NCBI RefSeq assembly: GCF_002592005.1
Contig: NZ_NVQF01000008.1
Span: 46,513-110,512 of the forward strand
Direction: 5' to 3'
From: Mycolicibacterium palauense
GTDB lineage: Bacteria; Actinomycetota; Actinomycetes; Mycobacteriales; Mycobacteriaceae
Length of the DNA stretch: 64,000 nucleotides
Shown: positions 38,790-49,300 of the stretch, piece after piece
Layout: each line of letters starts with the position of its first letter
Numbering within the stretch: position 1 is the stretch's first letter
Made by a program: the position numbers and the translations under genes
Notes under the pieces: generated by a model
Told to the model about the DNA's origin: nothing
The model's database searches: none
Seen by the model: the letters and a program-made list of their open reading frames with translations, nothing else

Positions 38790-39518
38790 TCAGTCGGTGG
38801 AGCCGCCGATGACCGCGTCACCACCGTCGGCCGCCGTCGGCCCGGCGTCCGGGCCGCCACCCGACTCGCCCTCGCCGGTCCTCGGCGGGGTGCTCAGCGC
38901 CGCGGCCAGCGCCGGGCCGGTGTGGTTGACGTGGACGACGAACGGGCGGTGCGGCGTGTAGCGGATCACGCTCATCGATGCGGGGTCCACGGTGATGCGC
39001 TGGAAGCTGTCCAGGTGCAGTCCGAGGGCGTCGGCGACGACGGCCTTGATCACGTCGCCGTGGCTGCAGGCCACCCACAACACGTCGGCGCCGTGCTCGT
39101 CGGCCAGCCTGCGGTCGTGCTCACGCACCGCCGCCACCGCACGCGCCTGCACCGCCGCCAGGCCCTCGCCCTCGGGGAACACCGCCGCGCTGGGCTGCTG
39201 CTGGACCACCGACCACAGCGGCTCCTTGACCAGGTCGGCGAGCTTGCGGCCGGTCCACGCCCCGTAGTCGACCTCGGCGAGCCGTTCCTCGACCACGGGC
39301 TCCAGCCCCAGCCGCTGCGCCAGCGGCTCCAGGGTGCGCGCACACCGCAGCAGCGGGGAGCGCACCAGCGCCTTGATCGGCAGATCGGCGACGCGGTCGA
39401 CGACGCCGGCGGCCTGGCCGGCGCCCTTCTCGTCGAGGTCGATGCCCTCGGAGCGCCCCGCCAGGGTGTGCGCGGTGTTGGAGGTGGAGCGGCCGTGGCG
39501 CAGCAGAATCACCGTCAT
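38790..39518 (-). CDS. Histidine phosphatase family protein (MSMEG_4193/Rv2135c type)
   Basis: Phosphoglycerate-mutase-like phosphatase (242 aa). The catalytic signature [18 protein letters not shown] contains the phosphorylated His (RHG); the second half has [12 protein letters not shown] and [11 protein letters not shown] with the second catalytic His. The C-terminal tail is Gly/Pro-rich and disordered-looking. ATG 39518 overlaps the uppP stop (ATGA). The substrate is unproven; the link to uppP suggests a role near cell-envelope metabolism, which is inference. Confidence 0.9.
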   Translation of the reverse strand: MTVILLRHGRSTSNTAHTLAGRSEGIDLDEKGAGQAAGVVDRVADLPIKALVRSPLLRCARTLEPLAQRLGLEPVVEERLAEVDYGAWTGRKLADLVKEPLWSVVQQQPSAAVFPEGEGLAAVQARAVAAVREHDRRLADEHGADVLWVACSHGDVIKAVVADALGLHLDSFQRITVDPASMSVIRYTPHRPFVVHVNHTGPALAAALSTPPRTGEGESGGGPDAGPTAADGGDAVIGGSTD

Positions 39519-40369
39519 GTCGCCGAGACCACCCCGGCCCCCAACAGCGCCAGCACCACCGCGCCGACGATCACGCGGTAACCGACGAACCAGTACATGC
39601 TGTGGGTGAGCAGGAACCTCAGGAACCACGCCACCGCGGCGTAGCCCACGACGAAGGCGATGAGCACCGAGACGGCCAGCTGCGGGCCCGTCGCGCTCAT
39701 GCCCTGCGTCACCGGCGCGAAGGCGTCGGGCAGCGAGAACAGCCCGGAGGCGAACACCGCGGGAATGGCCAGCAGGAACCCGAACCGGGCGGCCAGCTCG
39801 CGGTCGAGGCCGAGGAACAGCCCCGCGCTGATGGTGGCCCCGGAGCGCGACACGCCGGGCACCAGGGCCAGGCACTGGGACAGGCCGACGAGCACCGAGT
39901 CACGCCAGCTCAGCTGCTCGGCGTGGCGGGTCTGACGGCCCAGGCGCTCGGCGGCCGCGATCACCACGGCGAACACGATCAGCGCGGAGGCCACCAGCCA
40001 CAGGTTGCGCGCCCCGGTGCGGATCTCATCCTTGAACAGCAGTCCGAACACCCCGATCGGGATGGTGCCGATGATCACATACCAGCCCATCCGGTAGTCC
40101 AGGTCGGCCCGGCGCTCCGCGTTGAGCAGGCCGGCGAACCAGGCCCGCACGATCCGCACGATGTCCCTGGCGAAATACAGCAGCACCGCCAGCTCGGTGC
40201 CGATCTGGCTGACCGCGGTGAACGAGGCGCCGGCATCGTCGCTGAAGAACACCCGCGACACGATCGCCAGGTGCCCCGAGGAGGAGACCGGCAGGAACTC
40301 GGTCAGCCCCTGGACGACGGACAGCACCACCACCTGCAGCCAGGACATCGCGGGTACGGCGATCTCCAC
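39515..40369 (-). CDS. uppP: Undecaprenyl-diphosphatase
   Basis: Membrane phosphatase (284 aa, about eight helices) that recycles the polyprenyl carrier for cell-wall synthesis and confers some bacitracin tolerance; orthologue of Rv2136c. The BacA motifs are [13 protein letters not shown] near the N-terminus and [17 protein letters not shown] in the second half. ATG 40369 is used; ATG 40348 (MSWLQVVV) is an alternative nearer the first motif. It is translationally coupled to the downstream phosphatase gene. Confidence 0.95.
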   Translation of the reverse strand: MEIAVPAMSWLQVVVLSVVQGLTEFLPVSSSGHLAIVSRVFFSDDAGASFTAVSQIGTELAVLLYFARDIVRIVRAWFAGLLNAERRADLDYRMGWYVIIGTIPIGVFGLLFKDEIRTGARNLWLVASALIVFAVVIAAAERLGRQTRHAEQLSWRDSVLVGLSQCLALVPGVSRSGATISAGLFLGLDRELAARFGFLLAIPAVFASGLFSLPDAFAPVTQGMSATGPQLAVSVLIAFVVGYAAVAWFLRFLLTHSMYWFVGYRVIVGAVVLALLGAGVVSAT

Positions 40370-40452
40370 GGTTGAGCTCCTCCCGCACTGGGCATCGGTC
40401 GGCCAGACCGAGACGACCGTACCGTGCGCTTCCTGGGAGTGTGCTGGGGAGA

Positions 40453-40764
40453 TCAGCGATGGGCGCGGGACACCGGCTGGGCGATGGCGACCGCGTCGCG
40501 CACCGCGGCGGCCACGCTGCGCTCATCGGCGAGGTCGATGTCGACCAGGCCGCGGGTGGCGGTGGCCACGACGTCCTCGGCCTGCGGCACCGGTCCGGAC
40601 AGCCGGGGGCGGTACACCTCGACCACGAGCTGCTGGTGTTCGACGAAGAAGGAGAAGCTCCGGCCGTCGCCCAGCTGCCCGAAACCGCTGGCGTTTATTC
40701 CGGCCGAGAGATCCTCGATCACGAACTCGCGGCCGTCGGCATCCCTGTCCGCGGCTAGCGTCAT
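40453..40764 (-). CDS. Conserved hypothetical protein (Rv2137c-like position)
   Basis: Small acidic protein (103 aa) that starts [19 protein letters not shown] and contains [19 protein letters not shown] do not recognise a domain; it looks like an alpha/beta protein without membrane segments. Position between uppP and the divergent lppL matches Rv2137c. The frame is open to 40815, but TATGGT lies 7 nt before ATG 40764 with no ribosome site, the pattern of a leaderless mycobacterial start. Confidence 0.75.
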   Translation of the reverse strand: MTLAADRDADGREFVIEDLSAGINASGFGQLGDGRSFSFFVEHQQLVVEVYRPRLSGPVPQAEDVVATATRGLVDIDLADERSVAAAVRDAVAIAQPVSRAHR

Positions 40765-40873
40765 ATCTGGGACCATACCGCTGACGCACGCGCACCACCG
40801 GCAGGACGGGCCCAATTGTTTCCTACAATCGCGATCTGACGGTCCAACCCACGATCAAACCGAGAGCCACTCC

Positions 40874-41929
40874 TTGATTCAGCACCACAAACACGCGACC
40901 ACCCGGATTTATGTGGGCCTGCTCACGGCGTTGCTGACCGGCGGAGCGCTGCTGGGTTGCTCGACGAAATCCGTCGATGTGGCCCCGCCGACCATCGAAA
41001 CCGCCCGGCCGGCGGTGTCCCCGCCGACCAGCGTCGCGCCCGCCGGCACCGTGCGCCCGCTGACCGGGCGGCCGCTGGCCGCGGCGGTCGCGCCCGGGGC
41101 GCGCGCCCTGCTGGTGCTGACCGCGGGAACCGACCAGGCCCCGTCGGTGCTGACGGTGCTGCCCACCGGCGGGGGCCCCACCCGCACCGTTGTGCTGCCC
41201 GGGCCGGCCACCGCGCTGGTCTCCGACGGTGGCACCACCGCCTACCTGGCGTCCCGGGGCAGCTACCTGACCGTCGACGTCGAGGCCGGCACCGCCGCCC
41301 GGGTCGACGTCAGCGGCCAACCCGACACCGAGTTCACCGCCATCGCCCGGCGCGCCGACGGCAGGCTGGTACTGGGCAGCGCCGACGGCGCGGTGTACAT
41401 CCTGGCCGCCCCGTCGCACCATGCCAGTGCGGTCGAACACCGCACGGAGATCTTCGCGCGGGTGGATTCGCTTGTCACCCAGGGCAATACCACCGTGGTC
41501 CTGGACCGCGGGCAGACCTCGGTGACCTCGGTGGCCGCCGACGGCAGCGCCCAGCAGGCGCTGCGGGCCGGCGAGGGTGCAACCTCGATGGCCGTCGACC
41601 CGGTGGGCCGGGTGCTGGTCACCGACACCCGCGGCGACGAGTTGCTGGTCTACGGCGTGGATCCGCTCATCCTGCGTCAGCGCTACCCGGTGTCGGAGGC
41701 GCCCTACGGCGTGGTCGGCTCGCCGGAGCTGGCCTGGGTGTCACAGACCGCGGACAACGTCGTCGTTGGTTACGATCTGTCCACTGGAATCCCCGTGGAG
41801 AAGGTGCGTTACCCCACCGTGCAGCAACCCGACATCCTGGCCTTCGACGACGAAGCGGGCACGCTGTACGCCGTGTCGGGGTCCGGGGCCGGTGTGCAGG
41901 CCATCAGCGACGCCGGAGCACGGCGGTGA
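40874..41929 (+). CDS. lppL: Beta-propeller lipoprotein (LppL family)
   Basis: Exported lipoprotein of 351 aa, orthologue of Rv2138. The lipobox ALLGC places the lipidated Cys at residue 29; a Pro/Thr-rich linker is followed by repeated strands of a YVTN/NHL-like propeller, for example TAYLASRGSYLTVDVEAG, GRLVLGSADGAVYILA, and GRVLVTDTRGDELLVYGVDPL. The start is taken as TTG 40874, because the in-frame sequence upstream overlaps the divergent gene and no ATG or GTG precedes the signal helix suitably. Its 3' end overlaps the DUF5703 gene (GTGA). Confidence 0.88.
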   Translation: MIQHHKHATTRIYVGLLTALLTGGALLGCSTKSVDVAPPTIETARPAVSPPTSVAPAGTVRPLTGRPLAAAVAPGARALLVLTAGTDQAPSVLTVLPTGGGPTRTVVLPGPATALVSDGGTTAYLASRGSYLTVDVEAGTAARVDVSGQPDTEFTAIARRADGRLVLGSADGAVYILAAPSHHASAVEHRTEIFARVDSLVTQGNTTVVLDRGQTSVTSVAADGSAQQALRAGEGATSMAVDPVGRVLVTDTRGDELLVYGVDPLILRQRYPVSEAPYGVVGSPELAWVSQTADNVVVGYDLSTGIPVEKVRYPTVQQPDILAFDDEAGTLYAVSGSGAGVQAISDAGARR

Positions 41930-42207
41930 CGGGCGCGCGCCGGGGCCGCATGCCGGCGGGCTGGGAGGCCGGTCTGTCCGACGACTACGAGTGGGTGCCG
42001 CTGCGGCTGCCCCCGGACGTCACCCGGATCACCGCGTCCACCCGGCTGTCGATCGAGGCCGAATACCGCGGCTGGGAGTTGACCAAGGTCCGGTTGTACA
42101 CCGATGGTTCTCGACGAGTTCTCCTGCGCCGCAAGAAATCCCAGGTGCAGAATCCCCTCGGGAATCGGTGTGCCGACGGCCCGGTGGCCGCCCCCACGGA
42201 GCCGTAG
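41926..42207 (+). CDS. DUF5703 family protein
   Basis: Small conserved mycobacterial protein (93 aa). Core: AGLSDDYEWVPLRLPPDVTRITASTRLSIEAEYRGWELTKVRLYTDGSRRVLLRRKK, a short beta-rich unit. Start GTG 41926 overlaps the lppL stop; ATG 41950 is an alternative that gives the usual family N-terminus (MPAGWEAG). Only 3 bp separate it from pyrD, so lppL, this gene and pyrD are one operon. The function is unknown. Confidence 0.8.
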   Translation: MTGARRGRMPAGWEAGLSDDYEWVPLRLPPDVTRITASTRLSIEAEYRGWELTKVRLYTDGSRRVLLRRKKSQVQNPLGNRCADGPVAAPTEP

Positions 42208-42210
42208 CCG

Positions 42211-43281
42211 ATGTATGACCTGATGCGCCGGGCGCTGTTCCTGGCGCCCCCGGAGCGGATCCACGGGGTGGCCTTCGGCGCCCTGCGCGCCGCCACCGCG
42301 GCCCCCCCGCTGCGGTCCCGGCTGCGCGCGGCGCTGGGGCCCACCGACCCCGCGCTGGCCAGCACGGTGTTCGGGGTGCACTTCCCCGGGCCGCTGGGCC
42401 TGGCCGCCGGCTTCGACAAGGACGGTCTGGGCCTGAACACCTGGGGTGCGCTGGGCTTCGGCTACGCCGAGGTGGGGACCGTCACCGCCCAGCCGCAACC
42501 GGGCAATCCGGCGCCGCGGTTGTTCCGGCTGGCGCAGGACCGTGCGCTGCTCAACCGGATGGGATTCAACAACCACGGTGCCGGGGCGCTGGCCATGCGG
42601 CTCTCCGCGCACCGGCCCGACGTGCCGATCGGGGTCAACATCGGCAAGACCAAGGCGACGCCGCCCGCCGGGGCGGTCGAGGACTACCGGACCAGTGCCC
42701 GGCTGCTGGCGCCGCTGGCCGCCTATCTGGTGGTCAACGTCAGCTCCCCCAACACCCCCGGGCTGCGGGACCTGCAGGCCGTGGCCGCGCTTCGGCCGAT
42801 CCTGGAGGCGGTGAGCGCCGAGGCCGCGCCGAGCGTCACGCCGGTACTGGTCAAGATCGCCCCCGACCTCTCCGACGCCGACGTCGACGCCATCGCCGAC
42901 CTGGCCGTCGACCTGGGCCTGGCCGGCATCGTCGCCACCAACACCACGATCTCGCGGGCCGGGCTGCGCACCCCCGGGGCCGCCGACCTGGGTTCCGGCG
43001 GCGTCTCCGGGCCCCCAGTGGCGCGGCGTTCACTGGAGGTGCTGCGCCGCCTCCACGACCGCGTGGGGGGACGGCTGGCCCTGGTCAGCGTCGGCGGCAT
43101 CGAGACCGCCGACGACGCCTGGCAGCGCATCGTCTCCGGGGCCTCGCTGCTGCAGGGTTACACCGGTTTCATCTACGGCGGCGGGCTGTGGGCCAAACAC
43201 ATCCACGACGGGATCGCCGCGCGGCTGCACGAGGCGGGTTTCGCCACGCTGAGCGAGGCGGTGGGGTCGGCCCGGCCCTGA
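42211..43281 (+). CDS. pyrD: Dihydroorotate dehydrogenase (quinone), class 2
   Basis: Membrane-associated FMN enzyme of pyrimidine synthesis (356 aa), orthologue of Rv2139. The N-terminal amphipathic helix ([19 protein letters not shown]) marks class 2. FMN and substrate motifs: [39 protein letters not shown] with the class 2 Ser base, and [18 protein letters not shown] long hairpin follows the stop and separates it from the convergent PEBP gene. Confidence 0.97.
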   Translation: MYDLMRRALFLAPPERIHGVAFGALRAATAAPPLRSRLRAALGPTDPALASTVFGVHFPGPLGLAAGFDKDGLGLNTWGALGFGYAEVGTVTAQPQPGNPAPRLFRLAQDRALLNRMGFNNHGAGALAMRLSAHRPDVPIGVNIGKTKATPPAGAVEDYRTSARLLAPLAAYLVVNVSSPNTPGLRDLQAVAALRPILEAVSAEAAPSVTPVLVKIAPDLSDADVDAIADLAVDLGLAGIVATNTTISRAGLRTPGAADLGSGGVSGPPVARRSLEVLRRLHDRVGGRLALVSVGGIETADDAWQRIVSGASLLQGYTGFIYGGGLWAKHIHDGIAARLHEAGFATLSEAVGSARP

Positions 43282-43358
43282 CCGACGCCGAGCGCAACCC
43301 CGTGGTGGGAATCGGCGCGGATTTCCGCTACGGGGTTAGGCTCGGCGCGCGGTCGGTC
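43280..43358. terminator. Bidirectional hairpin between convergent pyrD and PEBP genes
   Basis: Inner arms of 18 nt (43286-43303 and 43330-43347) pair at 16 of 18 positions: CGCCGAGC-GC-AACCCCGT against the complement of ACGGGGTT-AG-GCTCGGCG. Outer arms GACCGAC and GTCGGTC extend the stem. The structure starts at the pyrD stop and ends 4 bp before the PEBP stop, so it can end transcripts from both sides. No T tract is present. Confidence 0.6.
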
Positions 43359-43361
43359 GGG

Positions 43362-43892
43362 TCAGCTCTGCTCGTAGGTCCCGTGGATCACCGCGCGGGC
43401 GATGGCGTTCATGAACAGGTTGAAGCCCAGGTAGGCCGGGGACGCGTCCTCGGCGAGTTCCAGCTTCTCCACCCTCACCGCGTGCACGGCCACGAAGTAG
43501 CGGTGCACACCGTGCCCGGGCGGCGGGGCCGCACCGATGTAGCGGCGCATCCCGGCGTCGCCGACCAGCGTCAGCGCGTCCCCGGGCAGCAGGCTGCCGT
43601 CGCCGGCGCCGGCGGGCAGCTCGGTGACAGTGGCGGGCAGGTTGGCCACCGCCCAGTGCCAGAAGCCCGACGCGGTGGGCGCGTCGGGGTCGAAGACGGT
43701 GACGGCGAAGCTGCGGGTCTCCTCGGGGAAGCCCGACCAGCTCAGCTGCGGGGAGACGTCCTTGCCGCCGGCCCCCATGATCCCGCTGACCTGGGCGTTG
43801 GCCAGCGGTTGGCCGTCGGCGAAGGACTCGCTGGTCAGGGTGAAGCCGGGCAGCTTCGGCAGGAAGTCGTAGGGGTTGTACGGAAACGCCAT
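43362..43892 (-). CDS. PEBP/YbhB-family phosphatidylethanolamine-binding-like protein
   Basis: Small soluble protein (176 aa), orthologue of Rv2140c. Conserved ligand-site segments: [42 protein letters not shown] and the later [14 protein letters not shown]. No signal peptide. Family members bind anionic groups and modulate kinases or act as inhibitors; the role in mycobacteria is not settled. It is preceded by the M20 peptidase gene, 31 bp upstream. Confidence 0.93.
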   Translation of the reverse strand: MAFPYNPYDFLPKLPGFTLTSESFADGQPLANAQVSGIMGAGGKDVSPQLSWSGFPEETRSFAVTVFDPDAPTASGFWHWAVANLPATVTELPAGAGDGSLLPGDALTLVGDAGMRRYIGAAPPPGHGVHRYFVAVHAVRVEKLELAEDASPAYLGFNLFMNAIARAVIHGTYEQS

Positions 43893-43923
43893 GGGTGTCC
43901 TTTCTCCGGGTGTTCGGCGGCGC

Positions 43924-45258
43924 TCAGCAGTGCTTGAGGAAGTGCTCCATTACCTCGGTTCCGAACCGTAGCGCGTCGGTGGGTACCCGCTCGTCGACGC
44001 CGTGGAACAACGCCGCGAAGTCCAGCTCCGGCGGCAACCGCAGCGGGATGAAGCCGAAACAGCGAATACCCAACCGGGCGAAGTGTTTTGCATCGGTCCC
44101 GCCGGACAGCATGTAGGGCACGGTGCGGGCGTCGGGGTCCACGGCCAGCAACGCGCTGTTCATCGCCTCGACCAGATCCCCGTCGAAGCTGGTCTCGTAG
44201 GACGGCAGCTCGGTCACCCATTCGCGGGTGACGTCGGGGCCGATGATCTCGTCGACCTCGGCCTCGAACGCGGCCTGCCGGCCGGGCACGATGCGGCAGT
44301 CGACCACCGCCTCGGCGGTCGCCGGGATCACGTTGGCCTTGTAGCCGGCCGAGAGCATGGTGGGGTTGGCGGTATCGCGCAGCGTGGCGCCGATGATCCG
44401 GGCGATCCCGCCCAGCTTGGCGACCATCCCGTCCAGATCCGGCGAGGTGCGGTCGAAGGTGTAGCCGGTCTCCTCCCCGACGGCGGTCAGGAAGTCGGCG
44501 ACGGCGTCGTGCACCACGATCGGGAAACGGTGCCGGCCGAGTTTGGCGACGGCCTCGGCCACCGCGGTCACCGCGTTGTCGGAGTGCACCATCGAGCCGT
44601 GCCCCGCCCGGCCGCGGGACTTCAGGCGCATCCACAGCATGCCCTTCTCGGCGGTCTCGATGAGGTAGAGCCGCCGCTCGCCGCCGTCGCGGCGCGGAAC
44701 GGTCAGGGAGAACCCGCCGACCTCGCCGACGGCCTCGGTGACGCCGTCGAAGAGGTCGGGGCGGTTGTCGACCAGCCATTTCGCGCCGTAGTTGCCGCCG
44801 GCCTCCTCGTCGGCCACGAACGCGAAGACCAGGTCACGCGGCGGCACGATGCCCGCGCTCTTGAAGTGCCGGGCGACGGCGATCATCATCCCGACCATGT
44901 CCTTCATGTCGATGGCGCCGCGACCCCAGACGTAGCCGTCCTCGACGGCCCCGGAGAACGGGTGCACGCTCCAGTCGGCGGCCTCGGCGGGCACCACGTC
45001 GAGGTGGCCGTGCAGCATCAGCGCTCCCCGCGTGCGGTCGGCGCCCTCGAGCCGGGCGAAGACATTGGCCCGGCCGGGGGCCCCGGACTCGACGTAGGTA
45101 GTCTCGTAGCCCACCTCGGAGAGCCGATCCTGAACCCAGCGGGCGCACTCCTCCTCGCCCTTGGTGGTCGCCAGCTCCCCGGTGTTGGAGGTGTCGAACC
45201 GGATCAGCCTGCTCACAAGGTCGACGACTTCATCGGCCGCCTGTCGGGGGGAGGTCAC
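43924..45258 (-). CDS. M20/M25/M40 family metallopeptidase (ArgE/DapE-like)
   Basis: Zinc-dependent exopeptidase/deacylase (444 aa), orthologue of Rv2141c. Metal-site motifs in order: [36 protein letters not shown], and the last ligand His in [12 protein letters not shown]. The lid/dimerisation domain lies between. GTG 45258 (VTSPRQAAD) has AGGAAA 7 nt upstream; ATG 45276 adds six residues and has a weaker site. The substrate is unknown: a dipeptide or N-acyl amino acid. Confidence 0.92.
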   Translation of the reverse strand: MTSPRQAADEVVDLVSRLIRFDTSNTGELATTKGEEECARWVQDRLSEVGYETTYVESGAPGRANVFARLEGADRTRGALMLHGHLDVVPAEAADWSVHPFSGAVEDGYVWGRGAIDMKDMVGMMIAVARHFKSAGIVPPRDLVFAFVADEEAGGNYGAKWLVDNRPDLFDGVTEAVGEVGGFSLTVPRRDGGERRLYLIETAEKGMLWMRLKSRGRAGHGSMVHSDNAVTAVAEAVAKLGRHRFPIVVHDAVADFLTAVGEETGYTFDRTSPDLDGMVAKLGGIARIIGATLRDTANPTMLSAGYKANVIPATAEAVVDCRIVPGRQAAFEAEVDEIIGPDVTREWVTELPSYETSFDGDLVEAMNSALLAVDPDARTVPYMLSGGTDAKHFARLGIRCFGFIPLRLPPELDFAALFHGVDERVPTDALRFGTEVMEHFLKHC

Positions 45259-45363
45259 AACACCCTTTCCTACCATTGGTCCGCCCGGCCCCGGGGGGTG
45301 GGCGTTTGGGTCCAGGCGCCACGATCCGTTAGCCTTAGCTGCCCAACGCGCAAGTGTGGGCTG

Positions 45364-45449
45364 GTCCGAGTGGCGGAATGGCAGACGCGCTAGCTTGAGG
45401 TGCTAGTGCCCTATTAACGGGCGTGGGGGTTCAAGTCCCCCCTCGGACA
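45364..45449 (+). tRNA. tRNA-Leu (GAG)
   Basis: An 86-nt class II tRNA. The acceptor arms GTCCGAG (45364-45370) and CTCGGAC (45442-45448) pair fully and are followed by discriminator A. The anticodon stem CTAGC/GCTAG encloses TTGAGGT, giving anticodon GAG (reads CUC/CUU). A long variable arm (TGCCC-N5-GGGCG) identifies Leu, and the T arm is GGGGG-TTCAAGT-CCCCC. The 3' CCA is not encoded. It is divergent from the M20 peptidase gene. Confidence 0.97.
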
Positions 45450-45872
45450 CAACAGCAGCGCGGTACATCACCGCAGCTGACCGGCGCGCAGAGCGCCGTC
45501 GTTGACCCGCGTCCGCGACGTTCGCAGTAGCGCGGTCCGGCCACGTGACGGACTCGGGTGACTCCGGTGGCCCGGCAATGTACCGGTCGCGGCAAGCGTG
45601 GAAACGGGCCGGACGATTGGGGCCGGCGCTGTGGTTCTGCGCGACGGGCGAGGCGCTGTGCCGACGGTCCGAAAACGGAATAACGAGCGGGACATGTTCC
45701 GCGGCGGTAGGCCCGATGTCGGGGACCTCCCAGGGCCACAGCGGTTGCCGACGTCGCCGAAGAGCTTGCGGTGGAACTGGATCCGGCCCGCTTACAGTTG
45801 TTGGCATGTTCACCATCCCGACCCCGCCGCGCGCACGGCACACCGACCAATCGCGTACGCCCCATTCGGTCG
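45450..45872. other. Gene-free region between tRNA-Leu and the DUF202 gene
   Basis: About 420 bp. Short open frames on both strands lack ribosome sites and recognisable sequence. The right part may hold the DUF202 promoter: the CTTACAGTT patch near 45790-45800 is the only A+T-rich hexamer region. tRNA 3' flanks are common integration sites, but I found no integrase or repeat of the tRNA end in the window. Confidence 0.5.
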
Positions 45873-46253
45873 GTGACGAACGTGACTGAACCGCCGCTGG
45901 ACACCTCGACCCGGATGGCCGTCGAACGCACACGCCTGGCGCTCGAGCGCACCACCATGGCCTGGATTCGCACCAGCACCTCGCTGATCGCCTTCGGGTT
46001 CACCATCTTCAAGTTCTTCCAGTACCAGGCCGAGCAGAATCACCGCACCGTGTTCAGCCCGTGGGTCGTCGGCATGGTGATGATCGGCATCGGACTCACC
46101 GCGCTGACACTGGCCTGGTTTCAGCACCGCCAGGAGACCGCGGCGCTACGCGCGAAGGATGCACACCTGCCGTACTCACTGGCCGGCGTCATGGCCGGCC
46201 TGATCGCGATGCTCGGGATACTGGCCTTCGTCACCGTCGCCTGGCGACTCTGA
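45873..46253 (+). CDS. DUF202 family membrane protein
   Basis: Small membrane protein (126 aa). The DUF202 core begins RTRLALERTTMAWIRTSTSLIAFGFTIFKFF, followed by two further transmembrane segments (WVVGMVMIGIGLTALTLAWF and LAGVMAGLIAMLGILAFVTVAW). Two in-frame GTG starts are possible, 45873 and 45882 (VTNVTEPP). The longer frame to 45771 has no family similarity. The function is unknown. Confidence 0.85.
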   Translation: MTNVTEPPLDTSTRMAVERTRLALERTTMAWIRTSTSLIAFGFTIFKFFQYQAEQNHRTVFSPWVVGMVMIGIGLTALTLAWFQHRQETAALRAKDAHLPYSLAGVMAGLIAMLGILAFVTVAWRL

Positions 46254-46345
46254 CCGCGGCCCTCACCACAGAGCGCTCTGCTGCGGAGCCGCCGGGCCGA
46301 CGCAGAGTCTGCCGATACTGTCCGTACGCCCGGCCGGACCGGCAC

Positions 46346-49300
46346 TCAATAGACGTCGCGCACATAGCGTTTGGCCGCCACCATGGCGCGCTTGTAGTCG
46401 GTGGCGGCCTCGCGTGTCATCCCGCCGTGGACCCTGATGATCTCGGTCAAGGCGGCGTCGACGTCCTTGGCCATCCGCGTGGCGTCGCCGCAGACGTAGA
46501 AGTGGGCGCCGTCGTCGAGCCAGCGCCACAGCGCCGCCCCCTGGTCGGTCATCTTGTGCTGGACGTAGACGCGCCGGTCCTGGTCGCGGGAGAACGCCAG
46601 GTCCAGGTGGTGGAGCAGCCCGGCGGCGACCATCTCCTGCAGTTCCTCGCGGTAGTAGAAGTTCTCGGTGCGGTGCTGGTCGCCGAAGAACAGCCAGTTG
46701 CCGCCGGTGTGCCCCAGCGCGCGCCGTTCCTGCAGGAACCCCCGGAACGGCGCGATGCCGGTCCCCGGCCCCACCATGATCATCGGTGTCGCCGGGTCTG
46801 CGGGCGGGCGGAAATGCGGGGAGCGCTGCAGGAACACCGGCACGCCGGCCCCTCCGGGCAGGTCGGCCAGGTGGGTGGAGGCGACACCGCCGCGGGGCCC
46901 GCCGTCGGCGCCGCGGTAGCGCACCACCGACACGGTCAGCTGCACCTCCCGCGGGCTGACCAGCGGGCTGCTGCAGATCGAGTACTGCCGCGGGGTCAAC
47001 CGCACCAACGCCGACTGCCACTGTTCGGGGTCGGCACGCACGGCGAACTGCGCCAGGACGTCGAGCCCGTTGCGGTTGACCAGCCACCGGTCCAGGTCGG
47101 CACGGTCGCCGCGCAGCAGCCTGGCCGCCGCGGTGTCGCGGCAGTTCTCGGCAACGAATGCCAGCAGGCCGGGGGTGACCCTGGTGATGTCGTAGCTGAC
47201 GGTCAGGGCCTGGCGCAGGGTGGTTTCGGCACCGTCGACGACGACGGGCGCGCTGCCGGACAGGCCCGTGCACCCCAGCCAGCTGTCCACCGCGACGTCG
47301 CTGTTTCTGGCGAAGACCCCGAGGGAGTCGCCCACGGCGTAGTCGACGGTGTCCGCGTCGTGGGCGGAGAGGTCGAAGCCGAAGTGGCGCACCTCCTTGG
47401 CCGAGGACACCGGGGTCAGCCTGGTGTTGCGGCACAGCGGGGCCAGCAGCGGGTCGGCGCGGGTGAAGGGCCGGGCCGGCGCGGCCACCGCGCCACCCCC
47501 GGTCACCGCGCCACCCCCGGCGTGCGGTTCCGCGACCGCACCGCCGGCGCCGGCCCGGGCCTCCGGGAGGCGGCCGGCGACGTCGTCGGCCCAACGCGCC
47601 ATCGGTTCGTCGTCATAGATCTCGCAGTCGGCGCGCTCGAGCAGCCGGGTGGCGCCCAGGTCGGCCAGCCGGGTATCCAGCGACTTGGCGTAACCGCAGA
47701 AGTTGTCGTAGGAGCGGTCGCCGATTCCCAGCACCGCGAAGCGCACACCGTCGAGCTGCGGGGCGTCCTCGGCCGCCAGCTGCCGCCAGAGCCCGGCGCC
47801 GTTGTCCGGGGGTCCGCCGTCGCCGAACGTGCTGGTGACGATGACCACGTCGCCGGCGGCGGCCAGCTCGGCGACGTCGACGTCGTCCATCGCGCGCAGT
47901 CGGGCCCCGCCCAGCCGGTCGCCGAGCCGGGCCGCGAAGTCCTCGGCGTTACCGGTCTGCGACGCCCACAGCAGCAGCGGTCCGGTGCCCGTGTCGGCCG
48001 CGGTCGCGGCCGCCGGAACCTCGGCGGTGCCGGACCGCGAGTAGATCCCGGCCAGCAGCCCGTCGACCCACAGCCGGGTGCGGGGCCGCAGCGGGGCGCC
48101 GACGGGCAGCACCGGCACCCCGGGCTGTCCGTGCTCGATTCCGGCGAAGAACCCGGTCAGATAGATCTTCTCGTCGTCGTCGAGTCCGGGGGCACCGTCG
48201 AGCATCGGCGGGACGGCCTCCAGCGCCACCGGCCGCAGCGCCACCGCGCAGACCTTGAACTCCGGCTGCAACGACGCCGGGTCCACGGCGTCGTTGGTCA
48301 GCGCGTTGACGGCCAGGTACTCGCCGTGTTCGTCGTTCCAGTGGAACGGAACCCAGACGTTGCCGGGCCGGACCCGGTCGGTGAGCACCGCGGGCAGTAC
48401 CGCGCGACCGCGGCGTGAGGTCAGCTCCACCGGGGTGCCCGCCACGATGCCGGCCGCGGCCGCGTCGTCGGGATGGATCTCCACGAAGGGTCCGCCGTTG
48501 AGCTTGTTGAGCTTGGCCACCCGACCGGTCTTGGTCATGGTGTGCCACTGGTGCTGCAGTCGGCCGGTGTTGAGCACCATCGGGTACTCATCGTCGGGCA
48601 GCTCGGCGGCCTCCATGTGCGGCCGGGGGTGGAACACCGCGCGCCGGGAGTCGGTGGCGAACGCCAGTCGCGGCCGGTGCCCCGCCTCGTCGACGAACAG
48701 GTCCTGGCTCACCCCGTCGTTGAGGTAGCGGATCGGGTGGCGGTCGCCGTCGGTGCCGTCCGGGTCCGGTGGCACCGGCCACTGCAGCGGGGTCCGTCGC
48801 AGCCGCTCATAGCTGGCCCCCCGCAGGTCGTATCCGGTTCGGGGATTGTGGAATTCGCGGATCTCGTCGAAGATCTCCGCGCTGGACCCGAAGGCGAAAT
48901 CCGCACCGAAACCGAGGTGCCCGGCCACCCCGCAGATCAGCTCCCAGTCCGGCCGGGCCTGCCCGGCCGGCGGGATCGACTGCTGCAGCAGGGTGAGGTT
49001 GCGGTCGGAATTGACCATGACCGCATCGGATTCGGCCCACAACGCCGCGGGCAGCACGATGTCGGCGTAACGGTTGGTGGCGGTGTCGGCGTAGGCGTCC
49101 TGGGTGATGACCAACTCGGCGGCCTCCAGGCCGGTGATGACCGAGGCGCGGTTGGCCATGCTTGCCACCGGGTTGGTGCAGATCACCCAGACCGCCTTGA
49201 TCTCGCCGCGGCTGAGCCGGCGGAACATCTCGACGGTGCCCGGGCCCACCTCCGAGCGGATGGTGCCCGGCGGGCGGCGCCACCGCTGCTCGACGAACGC

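Noticed and set aside
45364..45872. Integrative element at tRNA-Leu
   Set aside because: No integrase gene and no repeat of the tRNA 3' end within the window.
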